Of a DNA stretch of 64,000 nt, positions 1 to 11,689 are shown piece after piece; position 1 is the stretch's first letter; each line of letters begins with the position of its first letter. A model generated the notes under the pieces. The model ran no database searches. It was not told the DNA's origin and saw nothing but the letters and a program-made list of their open reading frames with translations. Source of the stretch: Rhineura floridana (taxonomy: Eukaryota > Chordata > Lepidosauria > Squamata > Rhineuridae); contig NC_084495.1 of NCBI RefSeq assembly GCF_030035675.1, positions 9,207,001-9,271,000 on the forward strand, given 5' to 3'. Made by a program: the position numbers and the translations under genes.

Positions 1-120
1 TGGCGAAAGACTTTGGGAGGGTGCTCCCTCAGGAAACTTTCCTTTAGTGGAAATATGATGTTCTTTGGTGTTCCTGATTATGATGACCCTATAGAAAAGG
101 TCAGAAGGAGAGCCAAATGA
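1..120 (+). CDS. Possible C-terminal coding end, unknown protein (partial)
   Basis: The frame is open from the window edge to TGA at 118-120 and encodes 39 residues ending in a basic tail, KVRRRAK. The same frame in the second copy (2579-2842) ends in KVRRKAK with the stop at the same place. The only length difference between them here is 6 bases, which keeps frame, and an acidic stretch (YDDPIE against SEDEDTI) precedes the basic tail. This suggests past or present coding constraint. Too short for a family call. Confidence 0.3.
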   Translation, partial: WRKTLGGCSLRKLSFSGNMMFFGVPDYDDPIEKVRRRAK

Positions 121-1075
121 ATGTCACCCCACCTCCTTCAAATGGGATGCCTCCCAAGCCTGCTGGAATCAGGGACCTCCCTCCTTCTTACCCAATATTA
201 ATTGGCCTCCCAACAACTACCTCTCAGCCCAGGACATTTCCTCACCTGAACTGCCCGATCCACTCACATCCATCCCCTGGTCCTCGGGCCTCTGAAAGAT
301 GACTTTTATTTGTTGTTCTTTTTTGGATACCAGGGGATGGACCTTGCACTTTCTGCAGCATTGTTGGAAAATATTTAGAATCCTCTTGAACCTAGGACAG
401 AATACAGAGAAAGTGAGAAATTGGGGCTGTCCTGTCTTCATCCACTGAATCTGAGGCACCTGATACCTCTGGGCTTCACATTCATTTTCCGTCATGAGCC
501 TCTTGTAGAGACTGCAGCAAAGAGTTAGGCCCCCTGAGGACATCTTGGCAACAGATCCTACTTACATTTTCACCTGCCTCCTTGTCTCCTGACTCTCCGG
601 AAAGAGTTGAACTTGCGAAAGTTCCTTGACAGGTCATCCAGCTGGGGGACATGTCACAATGCAGGGTATGTCACCACTACATTTCCAGCCTTGCTTAACA
701 ATGGGCATTGTTCTTCTTACTATTAGTTTTTTATAGCTTTCAATGGATTCAGCTGGTTTAATTTCATTTTTTAAAAAATCTCGACCACCCTCCATTCAGT
801 GGATCCCACTGCAGTGTCCAGTCATAATCATACAATATAAATCCTCTCCTCCTCCAACTGTTCACTGCAGATGCTCCAAAAATCTTCTGCTTGCATACTA
901 TTTACTCCTCCCTCCCTTGACCAAGGCCTATGCAGTAGACTTTGCTGAGCCAAAGAAGACACAACTAGGGTCAGAGAGAATCTGAGAAAGCAAAGGTCTG
1001 GAGGCTTGGGATGGGAAGAGATGTGACTTAGTGCTGGGGAGCAAGAACGTTCCTCAGTGCCTTGACCATTGGCCA
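1..1075 (+). repeat. Duplicated unit, copy 1 (terminal-exon-like segment plus UTR-like sequence)
   Basis: About 1.07 kb that recurs, diverged, at 2722-3850 in the same orientation. The two copies align from a short open frame ending in a shared TGA (118-120), through a C/T-rich stretch and down to the end, including 'ccaccctccattcagtgga' and 'ctcctccctcccttgaccaaggcctatg'-like segments. No LINE, SINE or LTR hallmark is visible. The layout (open frame, stop, long non-coding tail) looks like a last exon with its 3' UTR duplicated in tandem, but I do not recognise the gene. Copy 1 is cut by the left edge of the window. Confidence 0.5.
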
Positions 1076-1509
1076 TGCTAGCTGGGGCTGACAGGAACTG
1101 GAGTTCAGCAATACCTGGAGTGTTACAAAGCAGGTAACTGTTGCATTAAATGGCTGGCCAGGTAGTTATAGGCTATAAGGAACACTGACATGTCCAATCA
1201 AGGGAACTTCAACTCTTTCTCATGTCCCAGTCTTCCCTCCCTTGTAGACCTCTCCCAGCTGCAGCCTCCATGAGGTTTTTTTTAGAAAACATGCTTTTGG
1301 TCCTTCAGGCAGGTGTTTAGGTCTTCTAAACATCCAGGCTTATCACCAGCATGGAGGACCTCTGGTTAGTTTCAGCTGACCTTAGGATACAATACTGGTA
1401 TGGATCCTTGGATGGGTCACATCCAAAGTGTCTAGTCCATTTGGGGGTGGTTCCTTTGTCCCTGGTTCCACTCCTCCCTTGGTTCCCCAACTCCAAGCCC
1501 AGCTGATAG

Positions 1510-1900
1510 AGTTGAAAAGTCTTAGTTGGAATGCCAGGGCCTTGGTTCCCTTAGAAATAGTAGCAGTTCTTACGTAACATTAAAACGTGGAAAGTGGATG
1601 TGACTTTCTTTGAGGAAACGCACCTCCCCTCAGAGGAGGTGGATGGACTGTGTAAATAATGGGTAGGGGAGGTCTCTGCTCGCAGGTCATCTATGAAGTC
1701 CAAGGGGGAAGCTGTGTTGTTCCACAAGAAAGCCCCTCTCTCAGTTCTGGATGGAGTAGCGACCCAGGATGGCTGGTATCTCGTTCCCAGTGTAAAGGTG
1801 CAGATGGAAGTGTGCACCCTGGTGAACATCCATAGACCCAACGGAGATCCCCCAGTGGGCAAAGAACCAGCCCTTGAAGCTTTGGCCTGATGTTGCCCTT
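1510..1900 (+). mobile_element. L1/Tx1-like endonuclease fragment, degraded
   Basis: Translated pieces match the order of an L1-clade endonuclease: a LSWNARAL block near 1520, FFEETHLPSEE near 1600, and GEAVLFHKKAP followed by CTLVNIHRPNGD at 1705-1850. These correspond to the family's 'NVRGL', 'QETH' and 'GVAILF..YAPN' blocks. The pieces are not in one continuous frame, so this is an old remnant. The flanking 1076-1510 shows nothing I recognise. Confidence 0.5.
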
Positions 1901-1959
1901 GCTTGTCCAACCCTCACCCCATGAAAACAGGACAGAAGTTGTGCAATTTCTGAACAATT

Positions 1960-2720
1960 TTTTGTTTATTAATTGTATAAATCTTTATTTAGTTTCATAT
2001 AGATAGAAAAACCCACAGGGTAATAATACAATGTAATAATCACAAATATCTAACAGCCAACCCCCCATCCCTGCCCTGCACTTAATGCCACATGTGAGCA
2101 TCTCGCAGAAAAGGCATCACAGGCTCTGTCCAGCATCCGTAGTCACAGTCACAATTGTGACATCAGTTCCATTGTTCACTCTGGTATTCCTTTATCAGTC
2201 TCATTTTCAAATCCTTAGAACTGTTGAGGATAACTCCAGGTCCAAACTGCTGTCAGTTGGTATCCTGTAGAAAATTAGACCATGGAGCATAACAATCTAA
2301 GGCACAGCACATCCCTTGCGGTACTTGAATGTTAACTTCTCATGGGCATCTGGTTGGCTGTTGTGAGAACAGGAGGCTGGACTAGTTGGGCCACTGGCCT
2401 GGTCCAATAGGATCTTTTCGTGTTCTTCCATGCAGTTATTTTGTTTTGTTTTGTGCCCTCTGTAGGTCTTCAATAATCAGGTCAACAGGATGGAAGAGAA
2501 ATAAAGAAAAATGATACTTCAAGGAAGGGAAATTATTACAAACAAGGACAAACTGCAATCTATCTTGTTGGATACACAATGCACTGGAGAATGCCTCTGG
2601 GGTCACATTGGCACCACCTAATCAAACTACTGCATCACGCTGACACAGAGAGCTCGGCTTCCACTTCAAAATCAGTGAGGAAGATGGTGGTGGTACCTTT
2701 TCTCCATGCCTCAAGGTGCC
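1960..2720. other. Mixed repeat debris
   Basis: 1960-2040 is A/T-rich. 2335-2440 matches the CR1-type 3' end seen elsewhere here ('ggccactggcctg.tcca'). The rest holds no gene I can support. Confidence 0.4.
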
Positions 2721-2842
2721 TAAATACTTTTGGAGGACTCTCCCTGGGGAACCTTTCCTTTAAGGGGAAGATTATGTCCGTTGGTGTTGGCGTGTCTGAA
2801 GATGAGGACACTATAGGAAAAGTCAGAAGAAAAGCAAAATGA
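2579..2842 (+). CDS. Possible C-terminal coding end in copy 2, unknown protein
   Basis: An 87-codon open frame whose last 36 codons match copy 1 (see 1-120): GGLSLGNLSFKG, an acidic SEDEDTI stretch, then KVRRKAK and TGA at 2840-2842. The upstream part has no counterpart inside the window, so its true start, or the splice acceptor, is undetermined. No domain recognised. Confidence 0.3.
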   Translation: MHWRMPLGSHWHHLIKLLHHADTESSASTSKSVRKMVVVPFLHASRCLNTFGGLSLGNLSFKGKIMSVGVGVSEDEDTIGKVRRKAK

Positions 2843-3850
2843 ACATCACCCCCCCTCCTTCAAACGGGATGCCCCCCCAGACTCCTTGAATCAGAGACCT
2901 CCCTCCTTGTTACCCAATTTTAACTGGCCTCCCAATAACTACCTCTCAGCCCAGGACATTTCCTCACCTGAACTGCCCGACCCACTCACATCCATCCCCT
3001 GGTCCTTGGACCTCTGAAAGATGACTTTTATTTGTTCTTGTTTGGAGACCAGGGGATGGATCTTGCACTTTCGGCAGCATTGCAGCAGAGTGTTTCTAAT
3101 CCTTTTGAACCTAGGACAGAATACAGAGAAAGTGAGAAACTGGGGCTGTCCTGTCTTCATCCACTGAATCTGAGTCACCTGATACCTCTGGGCTTGACGT
3201 TCATTTGCTGCCATGAGCCTCTTGTGGAGACTGCAGCAAAGAGTTAGGCCTTCTGAGGACATCTTGGGAAAAGACCCTCCAAAACCTGGAGGTGGCCTTC
3301 TTGTCATCAAGCCATGTCACTTAATGCCTGTAAACTGGCTCTGAGCACAATACTTTGAGAATAATGCAGCTGTGACTGGGGAGGAATGGTCCCAAAGCAT
3401 ACTAAGTCTCCATGGATAGGGAGAGAACCAGCATAAAGAAACAACTAAGAAATGGTACTTACATTTTCAAAGATCCTCTTTCTCCTCTCTCCACCTCCCT
3501 CCCTATAGCCTGACTCTCCACAAAGAGTTGAACTTGCCAAAGCTAGACCACCCTCCATTCAGTGGATCCACTGCAGTGTCCAGTCATAAGAATACAATAT
3601 AAATCCTTTCCTCCTGCAACCATTCACTGCAGATGCTCCAAAAACCTTCCACTGGCAGACGCATACTCCTACCTCCCTGGACCAAGGCCTACGCAGGAAA
3701 CTCTGCTGAGCCGAAAGAGAAAAATATGCCAGGGAGAATCTCAAAATGCAAGGGTCTGGATACTTGGGATGGGAAGACTTGCATCTCAGTGCTGGAGAGC
3801 AGGAATGTTTCTCACTGTCTTCAAAATTAAACCTGAACAAAAGCATTGCT
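2722..3850 (+). repeat. Duplicated unit, copy 2
   Basis: Second copy of the 1-1075 unit. It ends near an ATTAAA-like signal (about 3826) after a strongly matching stretch, consistent with a duplicated 3' UTR. A reverse-strand frame (2939-3310) stays open in both copies (217-543 in copy 1) with one codon-sized indel, but it differs at many amino-acid positions and is probably not coding. Confidence 0.5.
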
Positions 3851-3909
3851 TTCCTTGTTTTCTTATTTTCCTCTGTGGTTCTCGCTGTAGGATAAAGAAG
3901 CTACTTTTG

Positions 3910-4065
3910 TAGCTTCTTTATTGTAATTGTGTTTTAAATTGTTTTTAAAATATGTGTTTTAAATTGTATATTTGTTTTAATGTTTTTGGTTGCTGTAAAC
4001 CGCCCAGAGAGCTTTGGCTATGGGGCGGTATACAAGTGCAATAAATAATAAATAAATAAATACTT
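3910..4065 (+). mobile_element. LINE 3' tail (L2-type)
   Basis: The 'taaaccgcccagagagct...ggggcggtatacaagtgcaataaat' pattern ending in AAATA repeats is the 3' end found on the L2-type LINEs at 10.4 and 53.5 kb. Confidence 0.65.
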
Positions 4066-4319
4066 TGTTATAAAGAACAAAGTGGGTTTCACAGGCAGGG
4101 TGTGTGCGCCAAGAGTGCAAAGGTCTAACGAGGGAGCTGCCTTTTTTATCTAATGCTTGGCACCCAGGAAGCGGCCTTATCCCAAGTCGGACCCTTGGTC
4201 CATCCAGCTGTGTATTGCCTTCACCAAGGGTTGCTAACCTTGTTTGCCCCAAGGGCTGCATTCAGCTTTGGTCAACCCCGCAGGGACTGCATGCCAGCAG
4301 TGGCTGTGGCCACCCCACA

Positions 4320-4500
4320 CTCTGCACTGGGGGTGGGAAACCTCAGGCTTGTGGCCAAATGCAACCCTCTGGGCCTTTTCACATGGATCTCTGGACTCTC
4401 TCCAAGCCACACCCCCTCTCCCTAGGCCCACCCCCTCTCCCTAGGCCACACCTCCTCTCTTTAGGCCACACCTCCTTTCCCTAGGCCACACTCCTCACTG
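4320..4500 (+). repeat. Interspersed repeat with internal 20-bp minisatellite
   Basis: 'gtggccaaatgcaaccctc' is followed by about four copies of a 20-22 bp unit around 'ctccctaggccacacc'. A related copy sits at 48690-48830. Confidence 0.55.
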
Positions 4501-4969
4501 GCCCTGCTTCACACCTCGAAGCAAAATATTTATTTTCTTACATTTATGTCCCACCTTTCTTTCAACAAGAAACCCAAGGTGGCATATATGTGGTTCCAAG
4601 GTGGTCTCCCATCTAGGCACTGACCAGACCCAGAACTGCTTAGCTTCAGCAAGGTGGTGGCCTCATGTGCCTTCAGACCATTTCCTGGACTTGAACAGAT
4701 GCTTGAACTCTCACCCTGTCTTGAACTGACTCTCCTTCTAGATGCTCAGGTGCCATCTGTGTCCAGGGTGAATGGGAACACACATGAAACATTACAAAAG
4801 CCCAGCAGAAATCTATCTCTTCAAGTACCTCTGGGCCTACCTAATCTGACCCTGCTTTTTAACTAAGTAGAACTCTGGGGAAAGATAGGGAAGTGTGGAC
4901 TTTTGGGGCCCAGTGTGTTAGCTTCTGAAGTTGACTACTTGGCAGAAGCTCAACTGTAACAGGATCCCT

Positions 4970-5160
4970 GTTGAAGGAGTACACTTTGCTTTGGATATAA
5001 TCACACTGAGACTCTGGGTTTAGGAAAACAATAATGCTTGCCTTTATTGTAGGAAATATGCACTGGATAGGAAAGATCCTAGTTCAATATAACTAAATTA
5101 GCCATGCTCGCTCTTTGATCTATGCAGGAGAGAGAATATAAGATCTTGCTGGATCAGGGT
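4970..5160 (-). mobile_element. LTR-like fragment (fossil)
   Basis: Diverged resemblance to the reverse-oriented LTR family at 55.6 and 63.3 kb ('cacactgagactctgggttt', then a TTTATT signal in reverse). Broken and partial. Confidence 0.3.
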
Positions 5161-5179
5161 AATGGTCCATCTAGTCCAG

Positions 5180-5290
5180 CATTCATTCATAGGGTTTTCA
5201 TGGTAAGAGGTATTCAGAGGTGGTTTATCATTGCCTTCCTCTGAGTCTGGATGCATCTTAGTCTGGTGTCTCAGCTTTGGGTGCTTTTGA
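5180..5290 (-). mobile_element. Sauria-type SINE fragment, reverse
   Basis: 'agggttttcatggtaagagg' plus 'attgccttcctctgagtctgg' is the reverse complement of the SINE body at 5679-5898. Confidence 0.55.
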
Positions 5291-5384
5291 ATGCCTTGGG
5301 TGACCCTGCTAGGAGTCTACCCTTTTGGTGTAGACTCCTGACAGCATTGCTGTCAGCTTCTTATAACCAACAGAGTTGCTACAA

Positions 5385-6158
5385 GTTGCTACAAAGGGTG
5401 TGAGACAGGGGAGTATTTTATCACCCTATTTGTTTAATCTATATGCAGAATGGAAAGTGGGACTGGACGAAGATGAAGGAGGTGTGAAAATTGGAGGAGA
5501 AATATCAGTAATTTAAAATATGCGGACAATAACATACTACTACCAGAAACCAGTAATTATTTGAAATGAATGCTAATTAAAGTTAAAGAGGAAAGCACAA
5601 AAGCAGGACTACAGCTGAACGTTAAGAAGACTAAAGTAATTACAACAGAAGATTTAGGTAACTTTAAAGTTGACAACGCTGAGAGCCAGTGTGGTGTAGT
5701 GGTTAAGGTGTTGGACTATGACCTGGGAGACCAGGGTTCGAATTCCCACACAGCCATAAAGCTCACTGGGTGACCTTGGGCCAGTCACTGCCTTTCAGCC
5801 TCAGAGGAATGGTAAACCACCTCTGAATACCGCTTACCATGAAAACCCTATTCATAGGGTCGCCATAAGTCGGGATCTACTTGAAGGCAGTCCCTTCCAA
5901 AGTTGACAACGAGCACACTGAACTTGTCACAATTATCAATACCTTGGCACAGTCATTAATCAAAATGGAGACAATAGTCAAGAAGGCTAGGACTGGGGAG
6001 GGCAGCTATGAGAGAACTAGAAAGGTCCTCAAATGCAAAGATGTATCACTGAACACTAAAGTCAGGATCATTCAAACCATGGCATTTCTGATCTCTATGT
6101 ATGGATGTGAAAGTTGGACAGTGAAAAAAGCAGATAAGAGAAAAATAAACATCTGAAA
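5385..6158 (+). mobile_element. BovB/RTE LINE, 5' part of an interrupted copy
   Basis: Encodes diverged RTE reverse-transcriptase pieces (KVKEESTKAGLQLN; VRIIQTM..MYGCESWTVKKA). The segment stops inside the sequence that reads on as 'ggtgttg.a..agagctttg' in the intact-order copy at 34.3 kb. It resumes at 8938 after an inserted CR1, and also carries a SINE at 5679-5898. Confidence 0.8.
5679..5898 (+). mobile_element. Sauria-type tRNA SINE with 13-bp target duplication
   Basis: A tRNA-derived head (box A-like 'tggtgtagtggttaagg', box B 'gggttcgaattcc') and a BovB-like tail ('cgccataagtcggga...cttgaaggcag'). The 13-base 'aaagttgacaacg' flanks it at 5666-5678 and 5899-5911, so it inserted into the BovB. 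Confidence 0.88.
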
Positions 6159-6159
6159 T

Positions 6160-8937
6160 GTCTTAGTGCATCAAGGCAAATATAACTTCATAGGGATAAC
6201 AGAGACTTGGTGGGATGACTCCCATGATTGGAATATAGCCATTCAAGGATATAAACTCTACAGAAAGAACAGAAGCAACAGAAAAGGAGGGGGAGTAGCA
6301 TTGTACATCAAAGACAAATACACCTCTATGGAAATCCAAGAGAGCGAACAAAGTGGTCCGATAGAGACCATTTGGGTAAAAATAAATGGAGAAACAAATA
6401 AAACTGACATGGTAGTAGGTGTCTACTACAGACCCCCTGGCCAAGAAGTGGTGGTAGATGAGGCCTTTCTCAAACAAATCTCTGAAATCTCGAGGCAAGA
6501 AGTAGTAGTGATGGGGGACTTCAACTACCCAGATATCTGCTGGGAGACAAACTCTGCGAAGCACAAAACCTCCAACGAATTCCTGATGGGCCTTGCTGAT
6601 AATTTCCTCTTTCAAAAAGTAGAAGAAGGAACAAAGGGATCGGCAATCCTGGACCTGATCTTGACTAACAGGGATGAATTGGTCACGGGAATTAAAGCAG
6701 TCGGTACCTTGGGGGAAAGTGACCACGTAATGCTGGAATTTGTGATTCTGGGGAAAGCCAAAGAAGAATATAGTCAAATATGGACCTTGGATTTCAGGAA
6801 AGCCGATTTTAGCAAGCTCAGGGAAATGATGGGTAGGATCCCGTGGCTAGATAGACTAAAGAAAAAAGGAGCCCAAGAAGCGTGGGAGTTCATGAAGAAG
6901 GTATTACAAAAAGAGCAATCACAAACAATTCCAAAGAGGAAGAAAAACGGAAGACATTGGAAAAAGGCAATGTGGCTACACGGAAGACTGGTGGAGGAGG
7001 TAAAAAATAAAAAAGAGCATGTATAAAGAATGGAAGGAAGGACGCATCACCAAGGAAGAGTACCGACGAGCAGAATAACGTAAGGAAAGCTAAAACCCAG
7101 AATGAGCTGAGGCTGGCGAGGGAAGCGAGGAACAACAAAAAGGGGTTTTTCAGATATGTTCGAAGCAAGAGAAAGACCAAGGAAACGGTGGGACTGCTGC
7201 TCAATGAGGATGGCAAAATGTTGACAGATAACAAGGAAAAGGCAGAACTGCTCAATGCCTATTTTGCCTCCATTTTCTCCCAAAAAGGGAACACTGTGCA
7301 ACCTTGCATCGGTAGCAATCTCAGTAAGGGGTCGGGATTGCAGTTCAAGATTGATAAGGAGATAGTCAGGAAATACCTAGTTAACCTAAATGAGTTCAAA
7401 TCTCCAGGGCCTGATGAACTGCATCCCAGAGTATTGAAGGAACTTGCTGATGTACTCTCGGAACCTCTTGCCATCATCTTTGAGAAATCATGGAGAACGG
7501 GAGAGGTGCCGGAGGATTGGAGACGGGCAAACATCGTTCCGCTCTTTAAAAAGGGTAAAAAAGAAGATCCGGGGAATTACAGGCCGGTCAGTCTGACTTC
7601 AATACCGGGAAAGATACTAGAACAGATAATAAAAGAGTCCATTGGCAACTATCTAGATGACGATGCTGTGATTAGTAGGAGCCAGCATGGGTTTGTCAAG
7701 AAAAAATCCTGTCAAACTAATCTCATCTCTTTTTTTGATCAGGTCACTAGCTTAGTAGATGGTGGAAATGCTGTAGATGTCATCTATCTAGATTTCAGCA
7801 AAGCGTTTGACAAAGTCCCCCACAACCTTTTGATTAGCAAACTGGTCAAATGCGGACTAGATGGAAATACTGTCAGGTGGATTCACAACTGGTTGGAAAA
7901 CCGTACTCAAACAGTGGTCGTCAGTGGCTCTGCTTCGGACTGGAAGGAGGTTTCGAGTGGAGTGCCACAGGGTTCTGTCCTGGGGCCGATACTCTTCAAC
8001 ATTTTTATCAGTGACTTAGATGACGGGGTGGAGGGAAGCCTTATGAAGTTTGCGGATGATACGAAACTGGGAGGGATAGCTAACACAATGGAAGACAGGA
8101 ATAAAATGCAAAGGGACCTGGATAGACTAGTAAATTGGGCTGAAATTAATAAAATAAAATTCAATAAAGACAAATGCAAGATTCTGCATTTAGGCCACAA
8201 AAACAAAATGCTCGGGTACAGGATGGGAAATACCCTGCTTAGCAGTAGTGCATGTGAGAAGGACCTTGGAATTGTAGTGGATCGCAAGTTGAACATGACC
8301 CAGCAGTGTGATGCTGCAGCAAAAAAGGCAAACACGGTTTTGGGCTGGATAAACAGAGCTATAGTTTCCAGGTCGAGGGAAGTAATAGTCCCACTATATT
8401 CTGCATTAGTCAGGCCTCATCTGGAATACTGTGTTCAGTTCTGGGCGCCTCATTTTAAGAAAGATATAGACAAGTTAGAGCGGGTCCAGAAGAGGGCGAC
8501 GAGGATGATAGCTGGTATGGAGAACAAGTCTTATGAGGAAAGGTTGAAGGAACTTGGCATGTTCAGTCTGGTGAAGAGAAGGCTGAGGGGTGACATGATT
8601 GCACTCTTTAAGTACCTGAAGGGCTGTCACATAGAGGAGGGTACAGATTTGTTCTCTGCTGCCCCAGAGGGTAGGACTAAGTCTAATGGTTTTAAGTTGC
8701 AGGAGCGTAGATTCAGATTGGACATTAGAAGGAACTTCTTGACAGTAAGGGCAGTTCGGCAATGGAACCGACTGCCTAGGGAGGTGGTGGGATCCCCTTC
8801 GCTGGATGTCTTCAAGCAGAGGCTGGACAGCTATCTGCGGGAGATGCTCTAGCTGTGGATTTCCTGCTGTGAGCAGGGGGTTGGACTTGATGGCCTACAA
8901 GGCCCCTTCCAACTCTATGATTCTATGATTCTATGTG
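6160..8937 (+). mobile_element. CR1 LINE, 5'-truncated, inserted in BovB
   Basis: Encodes an AP-endonuclease (6166-7026; GITETWWD, VVGVYYRPP, VVVMGDFNYPD, ESDHVMLEF blocks) and a reverse transcriptase with CR1 C-terminal region (7188-8852; YLDFSKAFDKV, GVPQGSVLGPIL, FADD, then QKRATRMI and AVRQWNRLP). It ends in ATTCTATG repeats, the CR1 signature. Between the two domains the frame shifts twice, once near the A-rich stretch at about 7005-7015 and once near 7075. Otherwise the 554-codon RT frame is clean, so the copy is fairly young. The 5' end is lost within the endonuclease. Confidence 0.92.
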
Positions 8938-9290
8938 GTGTTGTAGGAGAGCTTTGAGGATACCATGGACCATGAAAAAGACAAATAATTGGGTGTTAGA
9001 ACAAATTAAACCAGAACCAGCACTAGAAGCCAAAATGATGAAACTGAGGTTATCATACTTTGGACACATCATGAGAAGACATGATTCATTAGAAAAGACA
9101 ATAATGCTGGGAAAAACAGAAGGGAGTAGAAAAACAGGAAGGCCAAACAAGAGATGGATTGATTCCATAAAGGAAGCCACAGCCCTGAACTTACAAGATC
9201 TGAACAGGGTGGTTCATGACAGATGCTATTGGAGGTTGCTGATTCAAAGGGTTGCTGTAAGTCAAAATCGACTTGAAGGCACATAACAAC
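8938..9290 (+). mobile_element. BovB/RTE LINE, 3' part
   Basis: Continues the element of 5385-6158 after the CR1 insertion: KMMKLRLSYFGHIMRR, GRPNKRWIDSIKEA, then the family 3' end 'cgacttgaaggcacataaca'. Confidence 0.85.
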
Positions 9291-10185
9291 AACATAGTCC
9301 AGCATCCTGTTCTCACAGTGGCCAACCAGTTGCCCATGGGGAACCCGCAAGCAGAACCAAAGGACAAGAGCACTCTCCCCTCCTGCGGTTTCCAGCAACT
9401 GGCATTTGGAAGCATGCAGCCACTGACTATGGAGGCAGAGCATAATGTTATGAGAGAGGGAGGAAAGCTTTCCTCTGTCTACTCTCTTCATGCCATGCAA
9501 CATTTTATACACTTCCATCATGTCACCTCTTATCTGCCTTTTCTCTAAACTAAAAAGCCCCCAATGCTGCAACCTTTCCTCATAGGGAAGTCGCTCCATC
9601 CCCTTGATCATTCTGGGTTGCCCCTTTCTATCCTTTTTGAGATGAGGTGGCCAGAACTGTACAGTGTATTCAAAATGCGGCTGCACTATAGATTTATATA
9701 ATGGCATTATGATATCAGCAATTGTATTTTCAACACCTTTTCTAATGGTCCCTAGCTTGAAATTTGCCTTTTTCACAGCTGCTGCACAATGGGTTGATAA
9801 CTTCATTGAGATATCCACTACAGTGCCTATGAATTTTTTGCTCTAATATGAACAACTTTACATTTGTTTACACTGAATTGCATTTGCCATTTTACTGCCC
9901 ATTCCCTCCGTTTGGAGGGGTCCTTCTGGAGCTCTTCGCAAACCCTTTTTGTTTTAGCAACTCTGAACAATTTAGTACCATCAGCAAACTTGGCCACCTC
10001 ACTGCTCACCTCTGACTCTAGATAATTTATGAACAACTTTAAAAGCACAGGTCCCAATACCGTTCCTTGGGGGACTCCACTTCCAAAAGCCCTCCATTGG
10101 GAGAACTGTCCATTTACTGAGCTGAAAGGACCTTGATGGCCATCCATTCCCACCCACTCTTCACTGCAAGTTCTACAATGCAGGA
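9291..10185 (-). mobile_element. CR1-type LINE, reverse, old
   Basis: Reverse-strand frames encode GSGVPQGTVLGPVL and KFADGTKLF (9827-10153), then CAAAVKKANFKLG, QPHFEYTVQFW and RQIRGDMMEVYK (9069-9818). The catalytic FADD reads FADG. 5'-truncated and degraded. Confidence 0.8.
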
Positions 10186-10409
10186 TTCAAGTACAGTATC
10201 CCTGATAGTCAACTGCCTTTGCATAAAAACCTCCAATGAAGGAGAGGCTGTCTCCTCCTAAGGCAATCTGTGCCACTGGCAAGCTGCCCTCACCACTAGA
10301 AAGCTTCTCCCAGTGTTGAGCCAAAATCATTTTCTCTACAATTTCTTCTTATTGGGGATCCAGTGTGGTATAGCAGTTAGAAGCCGCTGGGAGCAATCAT
10401 CAGGAGATT

Positions 10410-11455
10410 TGGGCTGCAGTGTCATCAATATGCGGATGACACTCAGCTCTATCTCTCGTTTAAATCTTCACCAGAGTTGGCTGTGGAGACATTGTCCAAC
10501 TGCCTGGAATCCGTGAGTGGATGGATGGGAAGGAACAAGCTGAAGTTGAACCCTGATAAGACCAAGGTACTACTTGTGGGGGACAAGAGAAGGTTGGGTG
10601 ACATTGACCTGAAGTTCAATGGGGTGAGTTTACCCCTAAAGGACCAGGTCCGCAGCCTTGGGGTTGTGCTTGATTCCAGGCTGTCCATGGAGGCTCAGAT
10701 TTCGGCAGTGGGCCGGGCAGCCTGGTACCAACTACACCTCATACGAAGGCTGCAACCCTACCTTCCTGTTCATCAGCTCCCACTGGTGGTACACGCCCTG
10801 ATCACCTCTCGTTTGGACTACTGTAATGCGCTCTACGTGGGGTTACCCTTGAAAACGGTCCGGAAATTACAACTGATACAAAATGCGGCGGCTCGACTAC
10901 TTACGAATAGTCGCCGCCGAGATCACATCACACCAGTGTTGTTCGACCTACACTGGCTTCCAGTTGTTTTGCGAGCCCAATTCAAGGTGTTGGTATTGAC
11001 CTTTAAATCCCTATACGGTTTCGGCCCAGTTTATCTCACGGAGCGCCTTCAACGCCACCAATTATGCCGCCCGACAAGATCGGCCACACAGGGCCTTCTC
11101 TCAATCCCGCCAACAAAAACAGCCAGATTGGCGGGTACAAGAGAGAGGGCATTCTCAGTGGCGGCCCCCACTCTTTGGAACTCCCTCCCACAAGATCTCC
11201 GGCATGCCTCTTCTCTAAATGTATTTCGGAAAGCCTTAAAGACCTGGCTTTTTCAGCAGGCCTTCGGGGAATCCGGGGAGGGTTAATCGATATAATTGTA
11301 ATGCCTCCTACCCAGTTTTAATATTGCTGTTGTAGATCTATTGTTTTTATTGTATTACTGTATTTTATTAATTGTATTTTAATAATTTTGTAAGTTGCCT
11401 AGAGTGGCCATTGGCCAGATAGGCGACGAAGAAATTAAATTTATTATTATTATTA
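10410..11455 (+). mobile_element. L2-type LINE, 3' half
   Basis: A 269-codon frame (10477-11286) holds the C-terminal L2 RT region: LNPDKTKVLLVG, VRSLGVVLDS, LITSRLDYCNALYVGLPLKT, AARLLT, HITPVLFDLHWLPV, FSVAAPTLWNSLP. The YADD block starts at the left end ('tatgcggatgac'). The 3' end is TTA/ATT repeats. Confidence 0.88.
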
Positions 11456-11464
11456 TGATTATTA

Positions 11465-11665
11465 TGATTATTACTAGGACCTGGTAGACCAGGGTTCAAA
11501 CCCCCACTCAGCCATGAAGCTCACTGGGTGACCTTCGGTCACTGCCTCTCAGCCTACCCTAATTCACAGGGTTGTTGTGAGGATTAAATGAGGAAGAGGA
11601 GAACCATGTTTATATGCCACCTTGAGCTCCTTGGAGAAAAAAAGGGATCATCATCATCATCATCA
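11465..11665 (+). mobile_element. tRNA-derived SINE, diverged
   Basis: 'gaccagggttcaaac' box B, 'ctcactgggtgacctt', 'cacagggttgttgtgagga' and 'accttgagctccttgg' are diagnostic. It ends in ATC repeats. Confidence 0.65.
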
Positions 11666-11689
11666 TCATGGAGTGTCTTGCAACATTAA

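Noticed and set aside
2939-3310. Reverse-strand frame conserved in both duplicated units (123 and 108 codons)
   Set aside because: Many amino-acid changes between copies and no domain; the forward frame with the shared stop explains the unit better.
7188-8852. 554-codon frame as a host gene
   Set aside because: CR1 reverse transcriptase with the ATTCTATG-repeat end.
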